A stretch of DNA of 64,000 bases from the IMG/VR virus record IMGVR_UViG_3300021961_008712, positions 62,001-126,000 of that record, one strand, 5' to 3'. The notes beneath the pieces were generated by a model. It was not told the DNA's origin and searched no databases. It worked only from the letters and a program-made list of their open reading frames with translations. This document shows, piece after piece, positions 10,009 to 18,141 of this stretch. Within the stretch, counting starts at the first letter, position 1, and each line of letters opens with the position of its first letter. This DNA comes from a virus. The translations under genes and the position numbers were made by a program.

Positions 10009-11091
10009 ATGTCACCTAAAGTAAGAATAATAAATCAGTGGAGTAATGAGTATAATGTCGCCGACTATCAATGGTGGTACAATGATTTATTAGAGCAAAA
10101 TTACGATGTTCTAATTTTTAACGGACTATGGGAATGGGAATTTTATCATCCTTGGGATCATAAAAACGAATGGAAATATAAATTTGAAAAATTAGTATAC
10201 GAAAGAGGAGTACAAATTTATATACTCCATGGTACAAACGGTCCTATACATAAAGGAAGAGTAAAAACTACTGTACCTGGAGATACTGTTTATATGCACT
10301 TTCCTTTATTTTGGCTATACTGTACAGGGTTTTATGGAAGAGGAGCCGTAGATGATCCTGAAGGACATATCTTAACATATGATCTTGAACATAATAAAAG
10401 ACATTCTCAACCCATCAACCCAGATACATTGTTTATTAGCCTAGTTAATAAAGCACACGACCATCGCTGTTATGGAATGGATCAACTTGCTAGGTATAAG
10501 ATACTTACAAACGGAGTAGCTAAAAATGGAATTATAAATTATAGCTGGCACGATCAGTTAGATCAGAGTAAAGACTACCCATTCGTGTATTGGAAGTACC
10601 AAAAGACCTCTTTATCTGATCCTTATTCTGTGAATTTAGATTCATATATGACTACCCCTGATGAACAATTTAGTTCTGCATTTAATATAGTTTTTGAATC
10701 TCATATGCACGAAACATTTTGGACCGAAAAAACATTTACTGCAATACTACTAGGTAAACCCTTTTTAATTTTAGGCGGGGAAGATATGAATATCGGTCTT
10801 AGTCCTTATGGATTTGAAAAATTTGATGAGGTTATCGATTACAGTATTGATTTAGATCCAAATTATCAATCTAGATACAGTAGATATGCTCAAAACCTAG
10901 CAAATATAAAACAAGAATATTTGGGTAAAGAAAAAGAACTTTATAATCTACTTAAACCAAAAGCAGAACACAATAAGCAACTAATGATTACAATTCTTAA
11001 AGAAAAAAAATTTATACCTCCTGCTATCAAAGAGCTTTTAGAAAGATACAATGTAGCAAATAAAGTGGGAGGATTTGATTTTTTACTTTAA
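10009..11091 (+). CDS. Putative GT10-like glycosyltransferase, paralogue 5
   Basis: 360 residues. It has the block VFESHMHETFWTEKTF (TEK near residue 239), KPFLILG, YGFEKFDEV. It is the only copy where the residue pair after TEKTF is TA rather than KP. The N-terminal part contains several Trp-rich segments (NQWSNEY, GLWEWEFYHPW), also seen in its upstream neighbour's start, so these two form a sub-group. Last gene before a promoter and a change to sugar dehydrogenase. Confidence 0.48.
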   Translation: MSPKVRIINQWSNEYNVADYQWWYNDLLEQNYDVLIFNGLWEWEFYHPWDHKNEWKYKFEKLVYERGVQIYILHGTNGPIHKGRVKTTVPGDTVYMHFPLFWLYCTGFYGRGAVDDPEGHILTYDLEHNKRHSQPINPDTLFISLVNKAHDHRCYGMDQLARYKILTNGVAKNGIINYSWHDQLDQSKDYPFVYWKYQKTSLSDPYSVNLDSYMTTPDEQFSSAFNIVFESHMHETFWTEKTFTAILLGKPFLILGGEDMNIGLSPYGFEKFDEVIDYSIDLDPNYQSRYSRYAQNLANIKQEYLGKEKELYNLLKPKAEHNKQLMITILKEKKFIPPAIKELLERYNVANKVGGFDFLL

Positions 11092-11096
11092 AAAAG

Positions 11097-11125
11097 TTGT
11101 TTTTTTGATATTTATTTTATATATT
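11097..11125 (+). promoter_or_regulatory. Promoter, TTG-N20-TATATT class
   Basis: AGTTG at 11095-11099 and TATATTG at 11120-11126, 20 bases between TTG and TATATT. Lies in the 58-base gap in front of the UDP-glucose-dehydrogenase-like gene. Same spacing as twelve other sites in the window. Confidence 0.6.
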
Positions 11126-11149
11126 GTTATTAACTAAAACACAGTTTTC

Positions 11150-12319
11150 ATGAAAATAGGATTTATAGGAGTCGGCAAATTAGGAAAAGACGCAGCCGAA
11201 GTAATGGCAGAAAAACACGACGTATTAGGATACGACGTTGCCGACGTCAAACCAGAAAATTTTCAAATGGTACCTACGATCAAGGATGTATGCCAAGATC
11301 GAGAAATGATTTTCATTGCCGTACCTACTCCACACCACCCAGACTACGATGGTAGATATCCTACTGCTCATTTACCTAACAAAGACTTTAACTATACGAT
11401 AGTAAAAGATGTATTAACAGAAGTAAATAAGCATGTAACTAAGGATCAACTTGTAGTTTTAATTTCAACAGTACTTCCCGGAACAATCCGTAGAGAGTTT
11501 ATTAACTTAATTCCTAACGGTAGATTTATTTATAACCCATACTTAATTGCTATGGGAACAGTAAAGTGGGATATGGTTAATCCTGAAATGGTTATTATTG
11601 GAACTGAGGACGGTTCTATGACCGGTGATGCACAGTTACTTTTAGATTTTTATAGAACATTTATTAAAGAAGGTACTAGATATGAAGTTGGTACTTGGGA
11701 TGAAGCAGAAGGAATTAAAATTTTCTATAATACATTTATCTCTACAAAAGTTGCACTAGTTAATATGATTCAAGACGTTGCTGAAAAATCAGGTAACATG
11801 AATGTAGACGTAGTAGCAGGAGCATTAGAGAGATCAACTTATAGAATCTTAGGACCAGCTTACATGAAAGCAGGAATGGGAGATGGTGGTGGTTGTCACC
11901 CAAGAGATAATATCGCTTTGCGCTATATGGCTGAAAGTCTAGATTTAGGTTATGACTTGTTTGATGCAATTATGAATGCTAGAGAAGTACAAGCTAAAAA
12001 TATGGCTCAAAAGTTAGTTGATATTGCTAACGACAGTAAACTACCTATCATTATTCTAGGCAAAGCATATAAACCAGACGTAGACTATATTGACGGTTCT
12101 TCTTCTATATTAGTCGGTCATTATTGTTCTGAATTGGGTATAGTACCTGAATTTGATCAACCTAATCCGTACAAAGCAGTTTACCTATTAGCACATATGG
12201 GTAAGGATCATGATTATGATTTCCCTGCTGGTTCCGTAGTTGTAGATCCATGGAGAGCGTTTATACCAAAGAACGACTCAATTGATGTAGTGCACTATGG
12301 CAACACCAGAATACAATAG
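11150..12319 (+). CDS. UDP-glucose/GDP-mannose dehydrogenase family protein
   Basis: 389 residues, usual length for the family. N-terminal Rossmann GVGKLG (residues 7-12), VPTP strand, STVLPGT, the central EGIKIFYN helix that supplies the catalytic Lys and Asn, and GGGCHPRDN with the nucleophile Cys at about residue 249. The C-terminal domain has GKAYKPDVDYIDGSSS, as in enzymes that oxidise nucleotide sugars at C6. The Cys-loop is GGGCHPRD instead of the more common GGSCFPKD, so the substrate may differ. It overlaps the next gene by 23 bases and has its own promoter. Confidence 0.85.
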   Translation: MKIGFIGVGKLGKDAAEVMAEKHDVLGYDVADVKPENFQMVPTIKDVCQDREMIFIAVPTPHHPDYDGRYPTAHLPNKDFNYTIVKDVLTEVNKHVTKDQLVVLISTVLPGTIRREFINLIPNGRFIYNPYLIAMGTVKWDMVNPEMVIIGTEDGSMTGDAQLLLDFYRTFIKEGTRYEVGTWDEAEGIKIFYNTFISTKVALVNMIQDVAEKSGNMNVDVVAGALERSTYRILGPAYMKAGMGDGGGCHPRDNIALRYMAESLDLGYDLFDAIMNAREVQAKNMAQKLVDIANDSKLPIIILGKAYKPDVDYIDGSSSILVGHYCSELGIVPEFDQPNPYKAVYLLAHMGKDHDYDFPAGSVVVDPWRAFIPKNDSIDVVHYGNTRIQ

Positions 12320-13286
12320 GCTTTTTGCAGTAGGATGTAGTTATACTAATTACGCGACTCCTACCTACGCTGACATACTAGGGCTGAATTTCTACAAAAC
12401 AGTCAACATGGGTAAATCAGGCGGAGGTAATAGGTACATATTTAATACACTTTGTTATGTATTTAATGAACTTAAGCCTAAAAAAGGCGACGTAGTAATA
12501 GCCCAATGGTCAGGAATTGCTAGATATGATTCAATTATAGGACAAAGTGTAGATTGGTCTACCCCGGGAAACTTAAATTGGCAAGGTATCTATCCTCTAG
12601 ACGAATTTGTTAAGCCTTGGTTTAATATAGTGGAAAGAGCGTACGAATATGTTAGCTATATTACTGCCATCGCCGCACTCGCCAAACAATCAGAAGCCAC
12701 TTTTATTAATACTAATATGTTTGACCCGTGGCATGGTATGTTTTACGGAGAACCTTTTCAAACAGAAGTATTTAACTCCCAACTCAAGTACATTAATAGA
12801 TACTTTCCAAAAGAATTAATGCAAAGAACTTGTCAAGAGTTAAACTTTCCAACAAGTATCGAAGAATACCAGTGGCAAGTTGGTCCTTTCGCGCAGCCTT
12901 ATTTATTTAATAAGACAGGCCAAGGTATATACGATACTGATCTTCCTGATGGTACTCAAAGAGATACTCACCCTACCACTAAAGGACATCACGAGTACGC
13001 TAAGTATATAGATAAATTATATGAATTAGGATGTAACCATATATATTCTGATGCTGTTACAGCAGTAGTAGATAAAGTACATGCAGATCAAACAGACCCT
13101 ACATTCTCCTTTATAAAATCTAGAAAAGATAAAATGTACGAATCTTCGGCGAAATCAAACGTAAGTTATGACCCACAGTACTTTTACCATAAAGTAAAAG
13201 CCAAGGGTCATTATTTTCAACGCCACCATTCTTTAGATATACATGGATACTCTAATGACCCGGTAAAGAGATGGCTAAAGCAGTAA
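12297..13286 (+). CDS. SGNH-like hydrolase
   Basis: 329 residues. The N-terminal block is FAVGCSYT, where Ser in GCSY takes the GDS position, and a GGGNRYI motif follows near residue 46. HPTTKGHHEY near residue 225 supplies the C-terminal Asp/His block. The 90-residue tail is outside the core and unassigned. Second SGNH gene in the sugar cassette; overlaps the dehydrogenase upstream by 23 bases and the next gene by 16. Probable O-acyl esterase or transferase; acceptor unknown. Confidence 0.6.
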   Translation: MATPEYNRLFAVGCSYTNYATPTYADILGLNFYKTVNMGKSGGGNRYIFNTLCYVFNELKPKKGDVVIAQWSGIARYDSIIGQSVDWSTPGNLNWQGIYPLDEFVKPWFNIVERAYEYVSYITAIAALAKQSEATFINTNMFDPWHGMFYGEPFQTEVFNSQLKYINRYFPKELMQRTCQELNFPTSIEEYQWQVGPFAQPYLFNKTGQGIYDTDLPDGTQRDTHPTTKGHHEYAKYIDKLYELGCNHIYSDAVTAVVDKVHADQTDPTFSFIKSRKDKMYESSAKSNVSYDPQYFYHKVKAKGHYFQRHHSLDIHGYSNDPVKRWLKQ

Positions 13287-13927
13287 TTATTTCTGGACTT
13301 TTAGATAGTCTTTCTGAAAATATTATTCCTATAATCAAGAATAAGGATGTATACGTTCATACCTGGTATAACAAAGAAAATGAACGGTGGATAAACAAAC
13401 TCAATAGATTTAAAAAATACACAACCAATCTGTATATAACTGTTGATGAACCGAAGTATGAATCTAAACTCTTCTCTCATTTCTATTCTACTTGGAAAGC
13501 ATTTAATATTATTCAAGATGCTAGTAAATATAACCTGGTAGTTAAACTTAAACCTAATTTAGAGACAGAGAAGATAGAATACCAAGGTAATATAGAAGAT
13601 TACTTTTATAAAGCATACATATCTAATAGACCTTTATTAAATAACTATACATATAAAGACTGTATGTACGGCAGTATATACTATAAGACTATAGATGAAA
13701 GATTTTTTTCCGGACACCCGTTGGTATTTGAAAAAATATTTCGTATCTTAGAAGAAGAACTAGATATTAAAATGCAAAACATTAATCAGGAACTATCTAC
13801 CAAGTACGGTAACTACGAAGGAAGCCTGTTTTGGACGAAATGGTTTGATAATTTAAATATTCCTATTATTCAAGATACTGATTTAGTTCTACCTAATAAT
13901 ATACGTAGTAAATATGAAACTTACTAA
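13271..13927 (+). CDS. Putative glycosyltransferase-like protein (WavE-like)
   Basis: 218 residues. It has the general shape of small bacterial polysaccharide-synthesis proteins of the WavE kind: a strand AVIISGLLD, then VYVHTWY, a stretch with TTNLYITVDEP, an aromatic-rich SHFYSTWKAFNII helix and a VVKLKPNLE strand, where the usual form ends in RxD. I cannot point to a metal-binding DxD, so activity is uncertain. It overlaps the genes on both sides by 14-16 bases, so it belongs to the same transcription unit. Confidence in the gene itself is high, in the function low. Confidence 0.4.
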   Translation: MAKAVIISGLLDSLSENIIPIIKNKDVYVHTWYNKENERWINKLNRFKKYTTNLYITVDEPKYESKLFSHFYSTWKAFNIIQDASKYNLVVKLKPNLETEKIEYQGNIEDYFYKAYISNRPLLNNYTYKDCMYGSIYYKTIDERFFSGHPLVFEKIFRILEEELDIKMQNINQELSTKYGNYEGSLFWTKWFDNLNIPIIQDTDLVLPNNIRSKYETY

Positions 13928-14408
13928 TGAAGAATGTATCCAACTAATACAACAAAGTGAATCTCATGATTGGCATAGAGTAGAAAGAATTTTAACTAAG
14001 TACTTTATTAACTACAACGTCACGTTACCAGAATCTATTATTAGTAAAGTAAAAGAGTACACAAGAAAAGAACTGAACATTGAACTTTTAAACCTCGACT
14101 TCAAAGACTCAGCATTTTTGAAATATACAAAAGGAGACGGTTTCGAAAGACATAATGATAACAGGTCAGATAATCCACAAAATGCAAATAGGGTATATAC
14201 ACTAAACATAAGATTAAATAATGAATACAAAGGTGGAATTTTCTACTTAGATGATAAACCGTACATTAAAGAGGTAGGAGAAATATATTCGTACCGTTCT
14301 ACTATGTTTCATCATGTAAGTGAGGTTTCCGAAGGAACTAGGTATTTACTTGCTCTATTTATTAGAGTAAAAGATTACGATTACGAAAAAGCAAAGCAAA
14401 TTATATAA
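13914..14408 (+). CDS. 2-oxoglutarate/Fe(II)-dependent oxygenase (prolyl-4-hydroxylase type)
   Basis: 164 residues. Iron ligands are visible as H-x-D in FERHNDN (about residues 80 and 82) and the distal His in FHHVSE (about residue 133), followed by the 2-oxoglutarate-binding Arg in EGTRYLL (about residue 142). A GGIFYL strand and GEIYSY turn complete the double-stranded beta-helix core. Hydroxylates a protein, sugar or nucleotide; the target is unknown. Overlaps the preceding gene by 14 bases. Confidence 0.78.
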   Translation: MKLTNEECIQLIQQSESHDWHRVERILTKYFINYNVTLPESIISKVKEYTRKELNIELLNLDFKDSAFLKYTKGDGFERHNDNRSDNPQNANRVYTLNIRLNNEYKGGIFYLDDKPYIKEVGEIYSYRSTMFHHVSEVSEGTRYLLALFIRVKDYDYEKAKQII

Positions 14409-14409
14409 A

Positions 14410-14664
14410 ATGGCAAACACTATTAAACTTACAGAACAAGAAATAAGTACACTAAGAAATATTTCCGACAAGTTTACTGCGATGAAAGCAGAATTTGGTA
14501 ATATTTATTTACAGGAAATTAACCTCAAAGAACGTAAAGAAAGAATAGAACTTTTCTATAAGGAATTACAACAAGCTGAGCAAAATATTGCTAAAGAGCT
14601 TCAAGATAAGTACGGTAAAGGAACAGTCAATACAGAAACTGGAGAATTTACTAGCTTAAGTTAA
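14410..14664 (+). CDS. Small coiled-coil protein of unknown function
   Basis: 84 residues, highly charged, predicted almost wholly helical with heptad-like spacing (residues 8-65), ending in a short hydrophilic tail. One base separates it from the oxygenase gene. No motif recognised. It closes the sugar cassette and precedes a hairpin and the tail sheath gene. Similar short coiled-coil proteins are common just before phage tail genes. Confidence 0.6.
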   Translation: MANTIKLTEQEISTLRNISDKFTAMKAEFGNIYLQEINLKERKERIELFYKELQQAEQNIAKELQDKYGKGTVNTETGEFTSLS

Positions 14665-14692
14665 GAAATAAATTTATTTAGTTCTTTTATAG

Positions 14693-14713
14693 GAAGAGGT
14701 TTCGGACCTCTTT
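14693..14713 (+). terminator. Hairpin at the end of the sugar cassette
   Basis: AAGAGGT (14694-14700) pairs with ACCTCTT (14706-14712) around a TTCGG loop. No long T tract follows, so it may act as an intrinsic terminator or a processing site. It separates the cassette from the sheath transcription unit. Confidence 0.5.
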
Positions 14714-14715
14714 CC

Positions 14716-14727
14716 CTATTTATAAAT
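14716..14727 (+). promoter_or_regulatory. Candidate late promoter motif (CTATTTATAAAT)
   Basis: One of eight CTATTTAT/ATATTTAT-type boxes placed in front of structural or small secreted genes in this window; here 82 bases before the sheath ATG. T4 late promoters use TATAAATA; the box contains TATAAAT and also its reverse complement. Confidence 0.35.
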
Positions 14728-14809
14728 GTTGATAGAACAGTTACATAGAAAACGTTTTCGATTAACAGACGATATTTATTATAGAACGAATAATCTAATT
14801 TAAGATAAA

Positions 14810-16552
14810 ATGGCAGAATCTTTAATCTCCCCAGGGGTCTTATCAAGAGAGCAAGATAGATCTTTTATTGCACCAGCAGCACTAGAGGCAGGCGCAGCAT
14901 TTATTGGCCCAACAGTACTTGGACCAGTAGAAGAACCAACAGTAGTAACATCATACGGTGATTACCAAAGAAAGTTTGGTGTAACTTTTGCTTCTGGTTC
15001 TAACAAATATGAATTTTTAACTTCCCTAGCAGTTAAGTCTTACTTTGAGCAAGGCGGTAATACAGCATTGATCACCAGAGTAGTAAACGGCTCCTTCTCA
15101 GGTGCTAGTAACACTAACATTGCTGCTAATGACGGCGGAAGCGCTCCTTTTACTTTAAAAACTCTTAGCAAAGGATCACTTCTAAACAACTCTACTGGAG
15201 CTAGCGATCCTGGTTCTTTAAACAGTGACGGTTCATTAGTATCTGGTTCAGAAGACAACATTAGATGGGAGATTGCAAATGTTGACGCTAACGCAGGTAC
15301 TTTCTCTTTAATCGTAAGAAGAGGAGATGACAGTACTAAACAAAAAACTGTATTAGAATCGTTCAATGATTTGAGCCTAGATCCTAACAACGAAGGCTAC
15401 GTTGCCAGAGTAGTTGGAGATCAGTATAAAACTAAATCAACTGATGGAACTTCTACTTATATTTCTACTGTAGGTTCTTATGTTAATAGATCAAGATACA
15501 TCTATGTTAACTCAGTTGATAGACAGACAATTAACTACCTTGCAAACGATGGAGTAAACATAAGAGATAACGCTTATACTGGTTCCCTTCCAGTAGCTAG
15601 CTCAGGTTCGTTCCACGGAGCACAGGGTGATTTATATCAAGCTTCTGCACCTAATAAGCACTTTAGCGCTATTACAAACGGAAACACTCAAGGTCTTGAT
15701 GCAGCAGATTATGCAGATGCTATCTCGATCTTAACTAACCAAGATGAATATGTATTCAATATCGTATCTACTCCTGGTTTGATTTATAACTTTGGAGATC
15801 ACAAAACTCAATTAGATAGCGTAATTTCCTTAGCGTCTTCTAGAGGCGATTGTATCGCAGTAGTAGACCTTTCTCCTTACGGAAGCACAGTATCTAACGC
15901 AGCTGGACATGCTTCTACAGTAAACAGCTCTTATGCAGCTTCTTACTGGCCATGGTTACAAATGGCAAGCTCAACTGGTAAGTTAGAATTTGCTCCTGCT
16001 TCTGTAGTGATTCCTGGAGTATATGCATTTACTGATAGTGCAGCAGCACCTTGGTTTGCACCTGCTGGTTTAACAAGAGGAGGAATTCCTAACGTAATCC
16101 AAGCAGAAAGAAAACTTACAAGATCTCAAAGAGATACTCTATATGCAGCAAACGTTAACCCAATTGCTACATTCCCAGGAAGCGGTATTTCAGTATTTGG
16201 TCAGAAGACTTTACAGAAGAAGAAATCAGCTCTTGATAGAGTTAACGTAAGAAGATTATTAATTGACCTTAAGAAATTCTTAGGTGATCAAGCTAAGTCA
16301 TTAGTATTCGAACAAAATACTATTGCTACTAGAAATAGCTTCTTGGCAGCAGTTAATCCATACTTAGAATCAGTAGTACAGAGACAAGGTCTTTATGCTT
16401 ACAGAGTGGTAATGGACGATACTAATAACACAGCCGATGTAATCGATAGAAACCAATTGATAGGACAAGTATATATTCAGCCAGCTAAAACTGCAGAATT
16501 CATTACCCTTGACTTCGTAATTGAACCAACTGGAGCATCATTCGGCGCATAA
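14810..16552 (+). CDS. Contractile tail sheath protein (gp18-like)
   Basis: 580 residues, close to the usual 550-660. The N-terminus (SPGVLSREQD, then GPTVLGP and the P-V-V-T-S-Y-G-D-Y run) is the classical sheath start, and the C-terminal domain (DLKKFLG, NPYLESVVQRQGLY, YIQPAKTAEFITLDF) is the conserved polymerising core of T4-type sheaths. The middle third, rich in Ser, Gly and Asn, corresponds to the variable outer domain. Polymerises around the tube and contracts on infection. First gene of the tail block, followed immediately by the tube gene, which is the standard order. Confidence 0.95.
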   Translation: MAESLISPGVLSREQDRSFIAPAALEAGAAFIGPTVLGPVEEPTVVTSYGDYQRKFGVTFASGSNKYEFLTSLAVKSYFEQGGNTALITRVVNGSFSGASNTNIAANDGGSAPFTLKTLSKGSLLNNSTGASDPGSLNSDGSLVSGSEDNIRWEIANVDANAGTFSLIVRRGDDSTKQKTVLESFNDLSLDPNNEGYVARVVGDQYKTKSTDGTSTYISTVGSYVNRSRYIYVNSVDRQTINYLANDGVNIRDNAYTGSLPVASSGSFHGAQGDLYQASAPNKHFSAITNGNTQGLDAADYADAISILTNQDEYVFNIVSTPGLIYNFGDHKTQLDSVISLASSRGDCIAVVDLSPYGSTVSNAAGHASTVNSSYAASYWPWLQMASSTGKLEFAPASVVIPGVYAFTDSAAAPWFAPAGLTRGGIPNVIQAERKLTRSQRDTLYAANVNPIATFPGSGISVFGQKTLQKKKSALDRVNVRRLLIDLKKFLGDQAKSLVFEQNTIATRNSFLAAVNPYLESVVQRQGLYAYRVVMDDTNNTADVIDRNQLIGQVYIQPAKTAEFITLDFVIEPTGASFGA

Positions 16553-16564
16553 ATTTAAACTTGG

Positions 16565-16576
16565 ATATTTATAAAT
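16565..16576 (+). promoter_or_regulatory. Candidate late promoter motif (ATATTTATAAAT)
   Basis: Box ending 13 bases before the tail tube ATG in a 37-base gap. Matches the T4 late consensus TATAAATA at 16570-16577 on the + strand. Confidence 0.45.
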
Positions 16577-16589
16577 AAACAACAAAGAA

Positions 16590-17075
16590 ATGGCAGTACT
16601 AGATCCTAACGAAATAATGTTTAAAGCCTTCGAACCGAAGGTACAGAACAGATTTGTCATGTATATCGATGCAATTCCATCGTTCATGATTAAAAACGTA
16701 AAAGCTCCTACTTTTACAGACAACGTAATTAAGCTTGATCATATGAACACGTATAGAAAAATACGTGGGAAGAGAGAATGGGCAGAGATGACCATGACTC
16801 TATACGATCCGATCACTCCTTCTGGAGCTCAGGCAGTAATGGAATGGGCTAGATTAGGATACGAATCAGTAACAGGTAGAGCTGGATATTCTGACTTCTA
16901 CAAAAAAGATTTAACTCTTAATATTTTAGGACCTGTAGGGGACGTTATTGGAGAGTGGATCATCAAAGGTGCATTCGTGACTAACGGTGATTTCGGTCAA
17001 TATGACTGGACATCTGATGCAGTAGTTGATTTAGCAATTACTATTAATATGGATTACTGCGTACTTAATTACTAG
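16590..17075 (+). CDS. Tail tube protein (gp19-like)
   Basis: 161 residues, the usual length for T4-type gp19. The pattern is characteristic: an N-terminal RFVMYID strand, VKAPTF loop, KIRGKREWAEMTMTLYDP strand pair, QAVMEWAR helix, then GEWIIKGAFVTNGDFGQYDW and a closing beta strand. It builds the inner tube through which DNA is ejected. Lies directly after the sheath gene with its own late-type box and is followed by a strong terminator, so tube mRNA may be made in excess. Confidence 0.93.
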   Translation: MAVLDPNEIMFKAFEPKVQNRFVMYIDAIPSFMIKNVKAPTFTDNVIKLDHMNTYRKIRGKREWAEMTMTLYDPITPSGAQAVMEWARLGYESVTGRAGYSDFYKKDLTLNILGPVGDVIGEWIIKGAFVTNGDFGQYDWTSDAVVDLAITINMDYCVLNY

Positions 17076-17101
17076 GATCAAAGTACTTAATTATAATAAA
17101 G

Positions 17102-17128
17102 AAAGCCCGCTTGTCGGGCTTTTTTTTT
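17102..17128 (+). terminator. Rho-independent terminator after tail tube gene
   Basis: AAAGCCCG (17102-17109) pairs with CGGGCTTT (17115-17122) around CTTGT, followed by a T run to 17128. Clear textbook form; ends the tube transcript. Confidence 0.92.
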
Positions 17129-17131
17129 ACC

Positions 17132-17800
17132 ATGAAAATACTAATAGAAGGAGATAGCTGGGGTGTTGGCTGTTGGGCAGGTTATGATAATAAAATATAC
17201 CATCCTGGATTAACACAATACCTGAATGAAGAAGGCTACAGTGTAGATAATTGGAGCACTGGAGGGAAAAGAATCTATGAGTTACTAAATCAACCTATAA
17301 ACGAATACGACTACATTTTTGTATTTCTTCCAGACCCTTTAAGAGGTTTTGATGAAGAAGCTTTTAGATTAATTAACACGTATAGAGGAGTACTTAACAC
17401 AGTTATAGACATTCAAAAAAAATATTTTGATATTTGGAATAACTTGAATAAAAAAATTCATATCATAGGATGTGGATTTAAAGCAGAAAAAAGCATTATA
17501 CAGAATTATCAAAATTTAGAAATAGTAGTACCAAGTATGATTGAGTACTTATACCCTGACTTTATACATCCCCCACTTCAACCTGGACCGTGGGTTAACT
17601 GGATTGATAGTAGATTTAGCTTACACGATATTGATAAATTTATCTCAGGTAAAAATGAACATGAAAGAACTACTTCAAAGGAATTCAAAAAATATTTTGC
17701 TCCTGATGGGTACCATATGAACCATTTAGCACATAAACAGTTATTTGAGTATATCCAAAATAATATTTTCAATATTAAGAGAAGTTCAAGAGAAGTTTAA
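17132..17800 (+). CDS. SGNH-like hydrolase inserted in the tail block
   Basis: 222 residues from the ATG at 17132; an earlier TTG would lie inside the terminator stem and is rejected. The start reads ILIEGDSWGVG with nucleophile Ser in GDS at residue 9, and DGYHMNHLAHK near the end supplies Asp and His. Both are SGNH hallmarks. It sits between the tail tube and the tail-chaperone genes, where a core structural gene would be expected, so it looks like an accessory gene insertion. Role unknown; could trim acyl groups on host surface glycans or modify virion glycans. Confidence 0.62.
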   Translation: MKILIEGDSWGVGCWAGYDNKIYHPGLTQYLNEEGYSVDNWSTGGKRIYELLNQPINEYDYIFVFLPDPLRGFDEEAFRLINTYRGVLNTVIDIQKKYFDIWNNLNKKIHIIGCGFKAEKSIIQNYQNLEIVVPSMIEYLYPDFIHPPLQPGPWVNWIDSRFSLHDIDKFISGKNEHERTTSKEFKKYFAPDGYHMNHLAHKQLFEYIQNNIFNIKRSSREV

Positions 17801-17811
17801 GGAAGTATTAC

Positions 17812-17823
17812 CTATTTATTAAT
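17812..17823 (+). promoter_or_regulatory. Candidate late promoter motif (CTATTTATTAAT)
   Basis: Late-type box ending 14 bases before the ATG of the small secreted protein gene, in a 37-base gap. Confidence 0.4.
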
Positions 17824-17837
17824 AGATAATATTCCAA

Positions 17838-18059
17838 ATGAAGAAAGCACTGACCACTCTGTTGCTGTTATTCGGAATGATAGCAGTAGCAAACACTACC
17901 GACCCGGTAGGAGAAAAAAACACTCGACACTGCCACTATAAAGCAGAGTATTATGCGATTAGAGCGCAATTACAAGATGGAGACATTACTATTAAAGAAG
18001 CTCAACGTAAATGGAAGAAAGCATTAAAACAACTTAAAAAAGAAGAAGAGGCTAAATAA
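17838..18059 (+). CDS. Small secreted or periplasmic protein of unknown function
   Basis: 73 residues. Two Lys, a hydrophobic core (LTTLLLLFGMIAVA) and an Ala-Asn-Thr region make a clear Sec signal peptide of about 18-20 residues. The mature part is charged and helical, with a single Cys near residue 32 (HCHYK). It has its own late-type box and its own terminator, so it is an independent late transcript. A secreted late product may act on the envelope, for example in superinfection exclusion or lysis; neither is shown. Confidence 0.6.
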   Translation: MKKALTTLLLLFGMIAVANTTDPVGEKNTRHCHYKAEYYAIRAQLQDGDITIKEAQRKWKKALKQLKKEEEAK

Positions 18060-18072
18060 GCCTCTTTTTTTT
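18046..18072 (+). terminator. Rho-independent terminator after small secreted protein gene
   Basis: AAGAGGCT (18046-18053) pairs with AGCCTCTT (18059-18066) around AAATA, followed by T run to 18072. The stem overlaps the last codons and stop of the gene. Confidence 0.88.
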
Positions 18073-18081
18073 AAAATATAG

Positions 18082-18110
18082 TTGCTTAAAAAAATAAAAG
18101 TTCATATATT
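18082..18110 (+). promoter_or_regulatory. Promoter, TTG-N20-TATATT class
   Basis: AGTTG ending 18084, 20 bases, TATATT at 18105-18110. Preceded by a TTC triplet as in several other copies. Drives the tail-chaperone pair; further A/T boxes (TATTTAT) lie between it and the ATG. Confidence 0.6.
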
Positions 18111-18141
18111 TATATATAAACTAGTTTACAATTAAATATTT

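Noticed and set aside
17111-17131. TTG start for the SGNH gene at 17132
   Set aside because: It would begin inside the terminator stem; ATG 17132 gives the standard SGNH start.
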